In this document: positions 35,555 through 43,399 of the stretch, piece by piece
Position numbering within the stretch: position 1 is the first letter of the stretch
Layout: the number at the start of each line of letters is the position of its first letter
Assembly: GCF_004362055.1 (NCBI RefSeq)
Contig: NZ_SNXB01000008.1
Span: 124,001-188,000, forward strand
Direction: 5' to 3'
DNA length: 64,000 nt
From: Flavobacterium sp. 245
Lineage (GTDB): Bacteria > Bacteroidota > Bacteroidia > Flavobacteriales > Flavobacteriaceae
Translations under genes and position numbers: made by a program
Notes under the pieces: generated by a model
Told to the model about the DNA's origin: nothing
The model's input: the letters and a program-made list of their open reading frames with translations, nothing else
Databases searched by the model: none

Positions 35555-37528
35555 TTATTTTTGTTTCTTTAAAAAATCTATTGCAAGTTGACTATTTACA
35601 TATGAATTTGCTTTTAGAGCATACATTCTGCCCAAACTTAAATTTTTGGTATTTTGCTCTCTGTATTTTATTATTTCTTTTAATGAATTCGATTTAAGTT
35701 TTTCTAAGGTTGATATTAGGATTTTTTTATCAATCGAGTTAATATCATTTGTAGAAATTATTCCACAAATTATTCTGTCTTTGTATTTGTCTATTGATGG
35801 ATTGATAAATTTGATTTCATTTCCCAAGAGAGTTTTTAATTCTTCTTTTCCTAATAATAGAAAGCCAAGTTCATTTGGTAATTCTCCTATCGGTAATTGA
35901 AGATCTTCAATTATCGCTAAAAATCCTTCAGGCTTTAATGCTTTTTTTAATGTATTTAGAGTTTCTTGCCATGCCTCTATGTGGATTTCGTGCAGTACAT
36001 TCACAATTATAATTATGTCATATTTGTTGTCTTCAATATTTTCAATTTCATTAATGATTAAATGAGCACCTTTTGAAAGTATTAAATCATTATTGTTTAT
36101 GTCAATGTCAAAGCAATCGTATTTTTGAATTCGGTTCCATGTGTTTTCTGATTCCTTAATTCGGTCTAATAATCGCCCTTTACCACAGCCATAATCCAAA
36201 ATATTAAGTTGCTCATTTTCTAATATCAATTTTTTAAATATTTCTAATTGTGGGTCATTTTTATTTGCAGTGTCAAACACTTCAGGGTCTTCAAAACATT
36301 GTGCCATAAAATTGGTCATTGCCCAACTAGGTGTTGAGACTAGAAATTCAACTATTTTATTGTAATGTTCTTCAAAGCCCATTAAATCATCAACTGCATT
36401 GAATGGTACCGATGAAGATGGAGAATGCAATGTGTCATCTCTAACTAAAAAAATTGAGCTATAATCTAGATTTGCTGTTATAGAAAGGGAGTGAGTTGCA
36501 ATAATTAACTGTCCCTCATCTTTAATTAAGTTTTCAAGTGTTTGAATTAGTTTTATTTGAGCTTTCGGATGAAGGTTTAATTCTGGTTCATCTATAATGA
36601 TTATTGATTCTTTGAACTTTATTTTGGGATTTGTATTTAAAAGAAATAATAGTATTGCATATGTAAATAAAACTTTTTCCCCAGACGAAAAATCTTCGTA
36701 ATTAAATTCTCTTTTATTAATAGTCCAATATCCGGTTCCAGAAATATTAAAACTGTCATCTTGCTCAACTATATTTGTCGATCTTGATTCCCACTCAAGA
36801 GTTTTTCCTAAAAATTCATGAATAAGTGAACTTAATAATTCAAATCTTTTATAAGCCACCCTGCTTTTGAATTTTTTTTCGTCACCTCTAGTCTCAATGT
36901 CATCAATAACTAATCTATGAGGTAATCTCTGCAGATATGTTAATGCACTTTCTGTAATCATGCTAAATTCTTCTATCTCGATATTTTCTAAAGTAGAATC
37001 CACAATACTTTGGAAGCTGACTTTTGTCTGGTCTTTGGAGTCAAAACTTTGTTGAAGAGCTCTTAGGTCTTCGGGTTTTATAATTTTTAATCTGTTGTTT
37101 ATTTCTGATGAAATATTTTTATTTATAATTTTGAATGAATCGACATTTACAGGGTTTTTGGTATGCTCTCGATTAAGCTTTGCTTGAGATGTTCTTATTT
37201 TTGCATCAATATCTACAGACTTTGGATTGATTGTTTTTTCCACTAATAAATCTTGAAGTTCTTTGTGAGCAGAATACACTTCTCGATATTTTATATTTTG
37301 GCTAAAAATGTTTAATAAAGGATTTGATATGAAATCAAATTCTTCACTTATTGTAGAGTTTAAGTCAATACTTCTAATTTTATTCTCAATAGCCTTTAGA
37401 TATCTAGATTTTCCTGAGCCATTTTTGCCAATTAACGCAATAGTTGTATTGAATTTTGTGGAATAAAAGCTTTTTAAACCAAGAGGTTCAACATCGCTTT
37501 CGTTTAGTTCTAGTCGTTTTATTCTCAT
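35555..37528 (-). CDS. Fusion of OLD/RecF-like AAA ATPase and SAM-dependent methyltransferase
   Basis: 657 residues, no signal. Residues 1-400 form an SMC/OLD-type ATPase: Walker A GKNGSGKS at 34-41, signature SSGEK at 281-285, Walker B IIIIDEPELNLHP at 309-321, H-loop His 346 in IATHSLS, with a helical insertion (80-260) as in coiled-coil ATPases. Residues about 430-600 form a class I methyltransferase: motif I DYGCGKG at 445-451, acidic motif II around FDID 473-476, VNVLHEI at 509-515, then a post-motif strand GFLAIIEDLQL. Such ATPases often act in phage defence. The gene stands alone beside a tRNA and a replication-protein relic, so horizontal transfer is likely. Target unknown. Confidence 0.85.
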   Translation of the reverse strand: MRIKRLELNESDVEPLGLKSFYSTKFNTTIALIGKNGSGKSRYLKAIENKIRSIDLNSTISEEFDFISNPLLNIFSQNIKYREVYSAHKELQDLLVEKTINPKSVDIDAKIRTSQAKLNREHTKNPVNVDSFKIINKNISSEINNRLKIIKPEDLRALQQSFDSKDQTKVSFQSIVDSTLENIEIEEFSMITESALTYLQRLPHRLVIDDIETRGDEKKFKSRVAYKRFELLSSLIHEFLGKTLEWESRSTNIVEQDDSFNISGTGYWTINKREFNYEDFSSGEKVLFTYAILLFLLNTNPKIKFKESIIIIDEPELNLHPKAQIKLIQTLENLIKDEGQLIIATHSLSITANLDYSSIFLVRDDTLHSPSSSVPFNAVDDLMGFEEHYNKIVEFLVSTPSWAMTNFMAQCFEDPEVFDTANKNDPQLEIFKKLILENEQLNILDYGCGKGRLLDRIKESENTWNRIQKYDCFDIDINNNDLILSKGAHLIINEIENIEDNKYDIIIIVNVLHEIHIEAWQETLNTLKKALKPEGFLAIIEDLQLPIGELPNELGFLLLGKEELKTLLGNEIKFINPSIDKYKDRIICGIISTNDINSIDKKILISTLEKLKSNSLKEIIKYREQNTKNLSLGRMYALKANSYVNSQLAIDFLKKQK

Positions 37529-37602
37529 CTTTCGGTTTTAATTAATTAACTGTTTTTTTTGTTTATAGGCTCCGTATTTATTCAGGATTTTTTTTACAAA
37601 TT

Positions 37603-37610
37603 CAAATATA
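37603..37610 (-). promoter_or_regulatory. Predicted -7 element of the ATPase-methyltransferase gene
   Basis: TATATTTG on the minus strand, about 75 bases before the start codon, in a very AT-rich spacer. No clear -33 TTG. Confidence 0.35.
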
Positions 37611-37789
37611 TCCAAAAAAATAACATATTATTTAATATTGCTTTTTTGTTAATTTATTGAATGTAATAATAATTATAAAAAGATTTTAGAGGCTAGATTA
37701 AAATTTATATAAATTAAAAAAAAGCCTACTTAAAAAATTGACTTGCACCATCATTATGATTTATTAAATGAATATATTCAGGATTAAGA

Positions 37790-38020
37790 TTAATAAAATC
37801 CAATACTATGTTGATTATAATGTTTTTTACTTCTCTTTCTTTTTTTATTCTCAATTTCATTAGCGGATTCTAGAAGTTGGTTAAATGAAGTTCCGTTATA
37901 AATTAAAATTGCTATTAGGTATTCTCCAAGAATCATGTCTTCGTTGTCTGAATTAAAGGTTGCAAATTTTGTGTCTTTTGGCAGTTCTTTTAGTTTGGTG
38001 TTGTTAGTTTTAGTTGTCAT
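37790..38020 (-). CDS. Small protein of unknown function in the mobile-element relic
   Basis: 76 residues, polar at both ends (basic tail KKRKRSKKHYNQ) with a short central hydrophobic stretch (EYLIAILIYNG). It lies 11 bases downstream of the end of the broken replication protein on the same strand, so it probably belongs to the same element. No family recognised. Confidence 0.5.
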   Translation of the reverse strand: MTTKTNNTKLKELPKDTKFATFNSDNEDMILGEYLIAILIYNGTSFNQLLESANEIENKKRKRSKKHYNQHSIGFY

Positions 38021-38031
38021 AATTTTTTGTT

Positions 38032-38574
38032 TTAGTTAGTTATTGCTTTGTTTTTATCGTCCAATCTTTTGTAGAGTGGTAGTATCTGTCTATTCAAGTT
38101 TATCATTTTTAAGTTTATAATTAATCTATTGCTGTGGTCTTTTACTTCAAATTCTTTCAATACAGCATCTAATTTTTTAAATTCATCTACATAGCTAGAA
38201 TCTGTATGGAAATCAGTGTAGAGTTCTGAAACTTGCCTGAACAGTTCCATACTTGGCATTTGAATTTGTCATTATTCTTTGTGACATATTTTGTGACGTA
38301 AGAAGCAATTGATCTAATGTTATTTGAGTTTAATTCCCGAACATCAAAGGCGGAAGACGGTTTGTAATTTTCATCTCTCGGAATTATTCCATTTTTCTTC
38401 TGCAAGTCAAGCCAGTAATTCCACCATTTTTCGATTTTCCAATATTTGTTGGTAATCATGTGAAAGTGAATATTCCCTTTGAACAGGTCGTTTTTTGTTT
38501 GTCTTTCGGCTACCCACAGATATTGAAAATTTACGCTTCGCTTTTTTACGTTGTCTATAAACTTGCGTAAAAAT
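38032..38574 (-). pseudogene. Broken HUH-type rolling-circle replication initiation protein
   Basis: Reading upstream in frame from the Met at 38459 gives a homologous-looking chain ending in FQYLWVAERQ, GNIHFHMITNK (the HUH metal motif, HFH) and then ASYVTKYVTK with the likely catalytic Tyr. The frame is closed by a stop just before the first homologous residues (about 38575), so the N-terminal 100 or so residues are missing. Near 38226-38243 the frame breaks: VWNCS continues in the other frame as QVSELYTDFHTD down to 38032. So it is truncated and frameshifted. Proteins of this kind start replication of small plasmids and filamentous phages. Confidence 0.75.
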
Positions 38575-38602
38575 GTTTAATGCTTGTTTGTTTAGGAATA
38601 AT

Positions 38603-38637
38603 AAAAAAGCTTCATAAATTTTTATGAAGCTTTTTTT
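38603..38637. terminator. Terminator-like hairpin at the edge of the element
   Basis: Arms AAAAAAGCTTCATAAA and TTTATGAAGCTTTTTT, nearly perfect, with T-runs on both strands. It lies right where homology to the replication protein ends, so it may mark the element boundary. Confidence 0.65.
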
Positions 38638-38749
38638 TGTTTTTAAGTTGTATTTTTGCAAAAATCTTCTACATTTGTCCAGTGAAGCTCTTTAATAACA
38701 AGGGTTTGTACGAAATTTCATAAAAGACCCCAAGTCTAATTTAATATCG

Positions 38750-38764
38750 CTTGTCCTTGACAAG
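38750..38764. promoter_or_regulatory. Short palindrome CTTGTC-CTT-GACAAG before the small exported protein
   Basis: 6-bp perfect arms, 9 bases upstream of the ATG at 38774. It could be an operator or could hide the ribosome site; weak evidence. Confidence 0.3.
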
Positions 38765-38773
38765 TTTAAACTT

Positions 38774-39022
38774 ATGAAGATTAAAAAAACTATTTTTTGT
38801 TCCTATTTCGTCTTACTGACGGTTTCAAATGCGATAGCAAAACCAGCTCCTCCTAAGCCTGAGGCTCGAATGAGTACTACTGCTCAAGCTAGTGCTGCTG
38901 GGCCAGATTTGCCTCCCGGAGCACCTATCGATCAAAATTTATTTGTTTTAACCGGATGCGCAGTATTATTTGGTATCTATGCAATTCGCAGATATGATTT
39001 CATAAAAAAAGATTCAATTTAA
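38774..39022 (+). CDS. Small exported protein with C-terminal PID motif (PID-CTERM-like)
   Basis: 82 residues: signal peptide (KTIFCSYFVLLTVSNAIA), a Pro/Ala-rich linker (KPAPPKPEARM), then PPGAPIDQNLFVLTGCAV, one transmembrane helix and a basic tail (RRYDFIKK). The arrangement of PID motif, helix and basic end resembles the small flavobacterial proteins called PID-CTERM, as I recall them. No processing enzyme is recognisable nearby. Its stop codon lies inside the terminator stem. Confidence 0.75.
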   Translation: MKIKKTIFCSYFVLLTVSNAIAKPAPPKPEARMSTTAQASAAGPDLPPGAPIDQNLFVLTGCAVLFGIYAIRRYDFIKKDSI

Positions 39023-39037
39023 ATTGAATCTTTTTTT
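39004..39037. terminator. Bidirectional terminator between the PID protein and ribE
   Basis: 17-base perfect palindrome, AAAAAAAGATTCAATTT joined directly to its reverse complement; serves both convergent genes. Confidence 0.85.
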
Positions 39038-39053
39038 ATTTAAGGGTATTTCT

Positions 39054-39644
39054 TTATTTGTTTATGGCATATAATCGCGAGATATATTTGCCAACAACAT
39101 CAAACTCTAAATTTATTTTTGTTCCAACTTTGAAATCTTTAAAGTTGGTGTTCTCGAAAGTGTAAGGTATTATCGAGACGCTAAATTCATTTGTTTTTGA
39201 ATTGACAACCGTAAGGCTTACTCCATTTACAGTTATAGAACCTTTTTCGATAGTAATATTGCTGAGGTTTTTGTCATATTCAAAAGTATAGTTCCAGCTT
39301 CCATGTGCTTCTTCAATTTTTACGCATGTTCCAGTTTGGTCTACGTGACCTTGAACAATATGGCCATCAAGACGGTCGCCAAGTTTCATGCCGCGCTCTA
39401 AATTTACAATGTCGCCTTCGCTCCAGTCTCCAATATTAGTTTTTAAAATAGTTTCGTCAATGGCTGTTACGGTATAAAAAGAATCTTTAATAGCGACAAC
39501 AGTAAGGCAGATGCCGTTATGAGAAACACTCTGGTCAATTTTTAATTCGTTTGTAATCGATGAATCGATTGTAAGATGAAGATTGTTTTGGTCTTTCTCT
39601 ATTTTATGAACCCTTCCTAGGGTTTCTATAATTCCTGTGAACAT
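39054..39644 (-). CDS. ribE: Riboflavin synthase, alpha chain
   Basis: 196 residues made of two lumazine-binding beta-barrel repeats. N-terminus MFTGIIE is typical; each half carries the ligand loop (SHNGICLTV in the first, GSITVNGVSLTV in the second), with HIVQGHVD in between. It converts two 6,7-dimethyl-8-ribityllumazine to riboflavin plus a pyrimidine. Divergent from pdxA. No FMN riboswitch is seen upstream. Confidence 0.95.
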   Translation of the reverse strand: MFTGIIETLGRVHKIEKDQNNLHLTIDSSITNELKIDQSVSHNGICLTVVAIKDSFYTVTAIDETILKTNIGDWSEGDIVNLERGMKLGDRLDGHIVQGHVDQTGTCVKIEEAHGSWNYTFEYDKNLSNITIEKGSITVNGVSLTVVNSKTNEFSVSIIPYTFENTNFKDFKVGTKINLEFDVVGKYISRLYAINK

Positions 39645-39660
39645 TGTTGTTTTATTTTAC

Positions 39661-39668
39661 TAAATTTG
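39661..39668 (+). promoter_or_regulatory. Predicted -7 element of pdxA
   Basis: TAAATTTG followed by CAC, 33 bases before the pdxA ATG; matches TAnnTTTG. Confidence 0.5.
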
Positions 39669-39701
39669 CACATCAAAATTAGTAATAAATAAGCTGAGCT
39701 C

Positions 39702-40751
39702 ATGAATAAAAAAGCAGAAAATATAATTGTTGGAATTTCAGTAGGAGATTTAAACGGTATTGGAAGCGAGGTTATATTAAAGACATTCGAGGATTCTCGT
39801 ATGCTTGAGATGTGTACGCCGGTTATTTTTGCAAATGCTAAGATATTGTCTTTTGTTAAAAAGAGTTTTACATCTTCGGTTCAGTTTCATGGCGTAGATA
39901 AATTAGAGCAGGTTTTGCCAGGAAAAGTTAATGTTTTCAATCTTTGGAAAGAAGGTGTTGATATAACTTTGGGAAAAAATGATGAGAAAATAGGAGAATA
40001 TGCTATTAAATCTTTTGTAGCGGCGACTAAAGCTTTGAAAGACGGTTTGATAGATGTTTTAGTAACTGCTCCAATTAACAAATATAATATTCAGTCAGAG
40101 GATTTTAAATTTCCTGGACATACGGATTATTTAGATAAAGAATTAGAGGGTGATGCATTGATGATGATGGTGCAGGATAATTTAAGAGTAGGTTTGTTGA
40201 CTGATCACGTGCCTATAAATGAAGTCTCTTCGCATTTAACAGAAGAATTAATTACAAGAAAAATTGAAACAATCAGAAAATCACTAATTCAGGATTTTAG
40301 TATTGTAAAGCCAAAAATTGCTGTATTAGGATTGAATCCACATGCAGGTGACGGTGGCGTTATTGGAAAAGAAGATGATTTGGTTTTAAAGCCAACTTTG
40401 AAGAAAATTTTTGAAGGAGGAACAATGGTTTTTGGGCCATTTCCTGCAGATGGTTTTTTTGGAAGCGGTCAATATGAGAAATATGATGCTATTGTGGCAA
40501 CCTATCATGATCAAGGATTAATTCCTTTTAAAACATTGTCTTTTGGTAAAGGAGTGAATTATACAGCAGGTTTAAATAAGGTTAGAACTTCTCCAGATCA
40601 TGGCACTGCGTATGATATTGCAGGAAAAGATATGGCCGATTTCAATTCGTTTAAAGAAGCAGTTTATCTTGCAATCGATATTTTTCGCTCGCGTAATCAG
40701 TATGAGGAGATTAGCCAAAAACCTCTAAAAATAAAAGAAAAACAGTTATAA
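39702..40751 (+). CDS. pdxA: 4-Hydroxythreonine-4-phosphate dehydrogenase
   Basis: 349 residues. N-terminal VGISVGDLNGIGSEV and metal-binding His residues in FPGHTDYL, LTDHVPI and TYHDQGLIPFK, with LGLNPHAGDGG as the family signature. It oxidises 4-phosphohydroxy-L-threonine in pyridoxal phosphate synthesis. A cytoplasmic dimer in known family members. A separate promoter and DUF177-rpmF transcript follow. Confidence 0.95.
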   Translation: MNKKAENIIVGISVGDLNGIGSEVILKTFEDSRMLEMCTPVIFANAKILSFVKKSFTSSVQFHGVDKLEQVLPGKVNVFNLWKEGVDITLGKNDEKIGEYAIKSFVAATKALKDGLIDVLVTAPINKYNIQSEDFKFPGHTDYLDKELEGDALMMMVQDNLRVGLLTDHVPINEVSSHLTEELITRKIETIRKSLIQDFSIVKPKIAVLGLNPHAGDGGVIGKEDDLVLKPTLKKIFEGGTMVFGPFPADGFFGSGQYEKYDAIVATYHDQGLIPFKTLSFGKGVNYTAGLNKVRTSPDHGTAYDIAGKDMADFNSFKEAVYLAIDIFRSRNQYEEISQKPLKIKEKQL

Positions 40752-40794
40752 ACAAAAAAAGGTGAATAAGATTATTAGATTTGTAATAATTTTA

Positions 40795-40802
40795 TATCTT
40801 TG
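40795..40802 (+). promoter_or_regulatory. Predicted -7 element of the DUF177-rpmF-fabH-acc cluster
   Basis: TATCTTTG followed by CACCCC, a near-ideal Bacteroidetes -7 box, 54 bases before the chosen start of the DUF177 gene. It lies inside the longer possible reading frame, which argues against the upstream start. Confidence 0.65.
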
Positions 40803-40856
40803 CACCCCAATTCAGATATCTGTTTACAGATGCGAATTGTTCAAATTGATGTTGAA

Positions 40857-41408
40857 ATGAGCAAAACAAAAGAATTTTTAATTCCTTTCGTAGGATTAAA
40901 ACTAGGAAAACACCATTTTGAGTATCAGGTAAATAATGAGTTCTTTGAGAGCTTTGAGTATAACGAATTTCAAAGTTCGGATATCAAAGTAAGTTTGGTT
41001 TTAGATAAAAAAAGCAGCATGCTTGAGTTAGATTTTAAACACAAAGGAACTGTAAATGTGCCTTGTGATCTTACAGGCGAAGAGTTTGATCTTCCTATAA
41101 AAGGGAAAATGAAATTAATTGTTCGTTTTGGAGAAGAATTTAATGACGAGAATGAAGAGTTGCTGATTTTACCGCACGGAGAGTTTGAAATAAATGTAGC
41201 ACAATATATTTATGAAATGATAGCTCTTTCGGTACCTCTAAAACGAGTTCATCCAGGAGTAAAAGACGGTAGCTTAGAAAGTGAGGCTTTGAAAAAACTA
41301 AATGAACTGAAAGTAAAAACAGTCAAAGAAAAAAAGGAAGAGAGTAAACAAGAAGAAGATATTGACCCACGTTGGGAAAAATTAAAGAAACTATTAACGG
41401 ATAAATAA
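40857..41408 (+). CDS. DUF177 (YceD-like) protein
   Basis: 183 residues from the ATG at 40857 (MSKTKEFLIPFVGLKLG), preferred over an upstream TTG because the promoter lies in between. Family features: CDLTGEEFDLPI with a conserved Cys and a Lys/Glu-rich end (VKEKKEESKQEEDIDPRWEKL). DUF177/YceD is commonly encoded just before rpmF, as here (9-base gap), and is linked to 23S rRNA or 50S biogenesis in other bacteria. Confidence 0.9.
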   Translation: MSKTKEFLIPFVGLKLGKHHFEYQVNNEFFESFEYNEFQSSDIKVSLVLDKKSSMLELDFKHKGTVNVPCDLTGEEFDLPIKGKMKLIVRFGEEFNDENEELLILPHGEFEINVAQYIYEMIALSVPLKRVHPGVKDGSLESEALKKLNELKVKTVKEKKEESKQEEDIDPRWEKLKKLLTDK

Positions 41409-41417
41409 TATAGTAAA

Positions 41418-41612
41418 ATGGCACATCCTAAGAGAAAAATCTCGAAAACAAGAAGAGATAAGAGAAGAACACATTATAAAGCTACTGTAGCTCAAATCGC
41501 TACATGTCCTATTACAGGTGAAGCGCATTTATACCACAGAGCTTACTGGCATGAAGGTAAAATGTATTACAGAGGACAAGTTGTTATCGATAAATCTGAA
41601 GCGGTTGCTTAA
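41418..41612 (+). CDS. rpmF: Ribosomal protein bL32
   Basis: 64 residues, [19 protein letters not shown] start typical of bL32, with [15 protein letters not shown] in the middle. Only one Cys is present, so this is a zinc-independent form. It is followed by a terminator, then fabH. Confidence 0.96.
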   Translation: MAHPKRKISKTRRDKRRTHYKATVAQIATCPITGEAHLYHRAYWHEGKMYYRGQVVIDKSEAVA

Positions 41613-41635
41613 TACGTTTTTGTAAATTATACTAG

Positions 41636-41662
41636 AACTCTCACATAGTGAGAGTTTTTTTT
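41636..41662 (+). terminator. Terminator after rpmF
   Basis: AACTCTCAC and GTGAGAGTT arms with loop ATAG region and a following run of eight T. Some readthrough into fabH is possible. Confidence 0.85.
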
Positions 41663-41785
41663 GTTGGTTATAATTTTCTTTTTTTAGGAAATTATATACA
41701 AAATAATTTCGTTTTTTTTTGTAATTTTCAAGTCTTTTAAAAATTTTTCAAATACACTGTATTTGGGAGGAAATAATAGAATATA

Positions 41786-42784
41786 ATGAGTACAATCACA
41801 GCCGCAATTACCGCTGTTGGAGCTTATGTTCCAGATTTTGTTCTTTCGAACAAAGTACTGGAAACTATGGTAGATACCAATGACGAATGGATTACCACTC
41901 GTACCGGAATTAAAGAAAGAAGAATTCTTAAAGATGCTGATAAAGGAACATCGTTTCTTGCTATAAAAGCAGCACAGGATTTAATTGCGAAAGCAAATAT
42001 TGATCCTTTAGAGATTGATATGGTTATAATGGCAACAGCTACTGCAGATATGCCGGTAGCCTCTACAGGAGTTTATGTTGCAACAGAAATTGGAGCTACA
42101 AACGCATTTGCATACGATTTGCAGGCGGCATGTTCAAGTTTCTTATACGGAATGTCAACTGCTGCAGCTTATGTTCAGTCAGGACGTTACAAAAAAGTTT
42201 TATTAATTGGAGCTGATAAAATGTCTTCAATTGTAGATTACACAGACAGATCTACTTGTATTATTTTTGGAGATGGAGCAGGTGCTGTTTTATTCGAACC
42301 AAATTATGAAGGTTTAGGCTTGCAAGATGAATATCTAAGAAGTGATGGTGTAGGACGTGATTTTCTTAAAATTTCTGCCGGAGGTTCTCTAATCCCGACT
42401 ACAGAAGAGACCGTTAAAAACAGACAGCACAACATTATTCAAGATGGAAAAACTGTTTTTAAATATGCAGTTACTAACATGGCTGACGCTAGCGAATTGA
42501 TCGTAAAAAGAAACAATTTGACTAATGAAGATGTAGATTGGTTAGTGCCACATCAAGCAAATAAACGTATTATTGATGCTACTGCGAGCAGAATGAACCT
42601 TGAAGATTCAAAAGTATTGATGAATATTGAAAAATATGGCAATACAACTTCAGCAACTTTGCCATTAGTATTAAGCGATTTTGAACGCCAATTCAAAAAA
42701 GGAGATAATATTATTTTAGCCGCTTTTGGTGGTGGATTCACTTGGGGATCTATTTACTTGAAATGGGCTTACGATACAAAATAA
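41786..42784 (+). CDS. fabH: Beta-ketoacyl-ACP synthase III
   Basis: 332 residues, thiolase fold. Catalytic triad: Cys in LQAACSSFLYG, His in LVPHQANKRI, Asn in EKYGNTTSATLPL; the C-terminal GGFTWGS is typical. It starts fatty acid synthesis by condensing acetyl-CoA with malonyl-ACP. A GGAGG-like sequence (TTGGGAGGAAAT) lies upstream. Clustered with accB and accC, which make malonyl-CoA. Confidence 0.96.
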   Translation: MSTITAAITAVGAYVPDFVLSNKVLETMVDTNDEWITTRTGIKERRILKDADKGTSFLAIKAAQDLIAKANIDPLEIDMVIMATATADMPVASTGVYVATEIGATNAFAYDLQAACSSFLYGMSTAAAYVQSGRYKKVLLIGADKMSSIVDYTDRSTCIIFGDGAGAVLFEPNYEGLGLQDEYLRSDGVGRDFLKISAGGSLIPTTEETVKNRQHNIIQDGKTVFKYAVTNMADASELIVKRNNLTNEDVDWLVPHQANKRIIDATASRMNLEDSKVLMNIEKYGNTTSATLPLVLSDFERQFKKGDNIILAAFGGGFTWGSIYLKWAYDTK

Positions 42785-42807
42785 ATTAAAACTAAAAACG
42801 AATCATT

Positions 42808-43296
42808 ATGGATTTAAAAGAAATTCAAAACCTAATCAAATTTGTAGCAAATTCGGGAGTTGCAGAAGTAAAGTTAGAAATGGATGATGTAAAAATCACT
42901 ATTAGAACAACTTTAGAAGGGAATGTAACAGAAACTACTTATGTACAGCAATTGCCAGCTCAGGCTGCATTGCCACAAGCTGCTGTTCCTCAAGTGGCTG
43001 CTCCAGTTGTTGTAAATGTAAATAGTGAAGCAGCAGCTCCAGCTGAAAATTCTAAATTCATTACTATAAAATCTCCAATTATTGGAACATTCTATAGAAA
43101 ACCATCTCCAGACAAACCAGTTTTTACTGAAGTAGGAAGTACTATCGCAAAAGGTGATGTTCTTTGTGTAATTGAAGCAATGAAATTATTCAACGAAATC
43201 GAATCAGAAGTTTCAGGTAAAATTGTAAAAATTCTTGTTGACGATATGTCTCCAGTAGAATTTGATCAACCTTTATTCTTAGTAGATCCATCATAA
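42808..43296 (+). CDS. accB: Biotin carboxyl carrier protein of acetyl-CoA carboxylase
   Basis: 162 residues. N-terminal helical region, an Ala/Pro/Val-rich flexible linker (about 50-80), and the biotinyl domain with the modified Lys in VIEAMKLFNEIE plus SPIIGTFYRKP at its start. It carries carboxybiotin between AccC and the carboxyltransferase. It starts 23 bases after fabH and is followed by accC after 103 bases of repetitive sequence. Confidence 0.96.
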   Translation: MDLKEIQNLIKFVANSGVAEVKLEMDDVKITIRTTLEGNVTETTYVQQLPAQAALPQAAVPQVAAPVVVNVNSEAAAPAENSKFITIKSPIIGTFYRKPSPDKPVFTEVGSTIAKGDVLCVIEAMKLFNEIESEVSGKIVKILVDDMSPVEFDQPLFLVDPS

Positions 43297-43399
43297 ATAA
43301 ATTTAGATTTTAGATTTTAGATTTTAGAAGGATTCAAATTTTTTAAATCATCTAAAATTATCTAATTATCAAATTGTCTAATTATCTAATTAAAATAAG
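43297..43399. repeat. Low-complexity tandem units between accB and accC
   Basis: AGATTTT units repeated about three times, then TATCTAATTATC-type units. It replaces the short gap normal for accBC and resembles the AATCTAAG array before lpxH. Confidence 0.55.

Noticed and set aside
38407-38661. 84-codon minus-strand ORF
   Set aside because: It is a wrong-frame shadow of the replication-protein relic, crossing the hairpin; the HUH motif is in the other frame.
35412-38770. Integrase-type attachment site duplicating the tRNA 3' end
   Set aside because: No second copy of the tRNA end was found across the island and there is no integrase gene.
39644-39702. FMN riboswitch before ribE
   Set aside because: The gap to pdxA is only 57 bases and has none of the conserved FMN aptamer elements.
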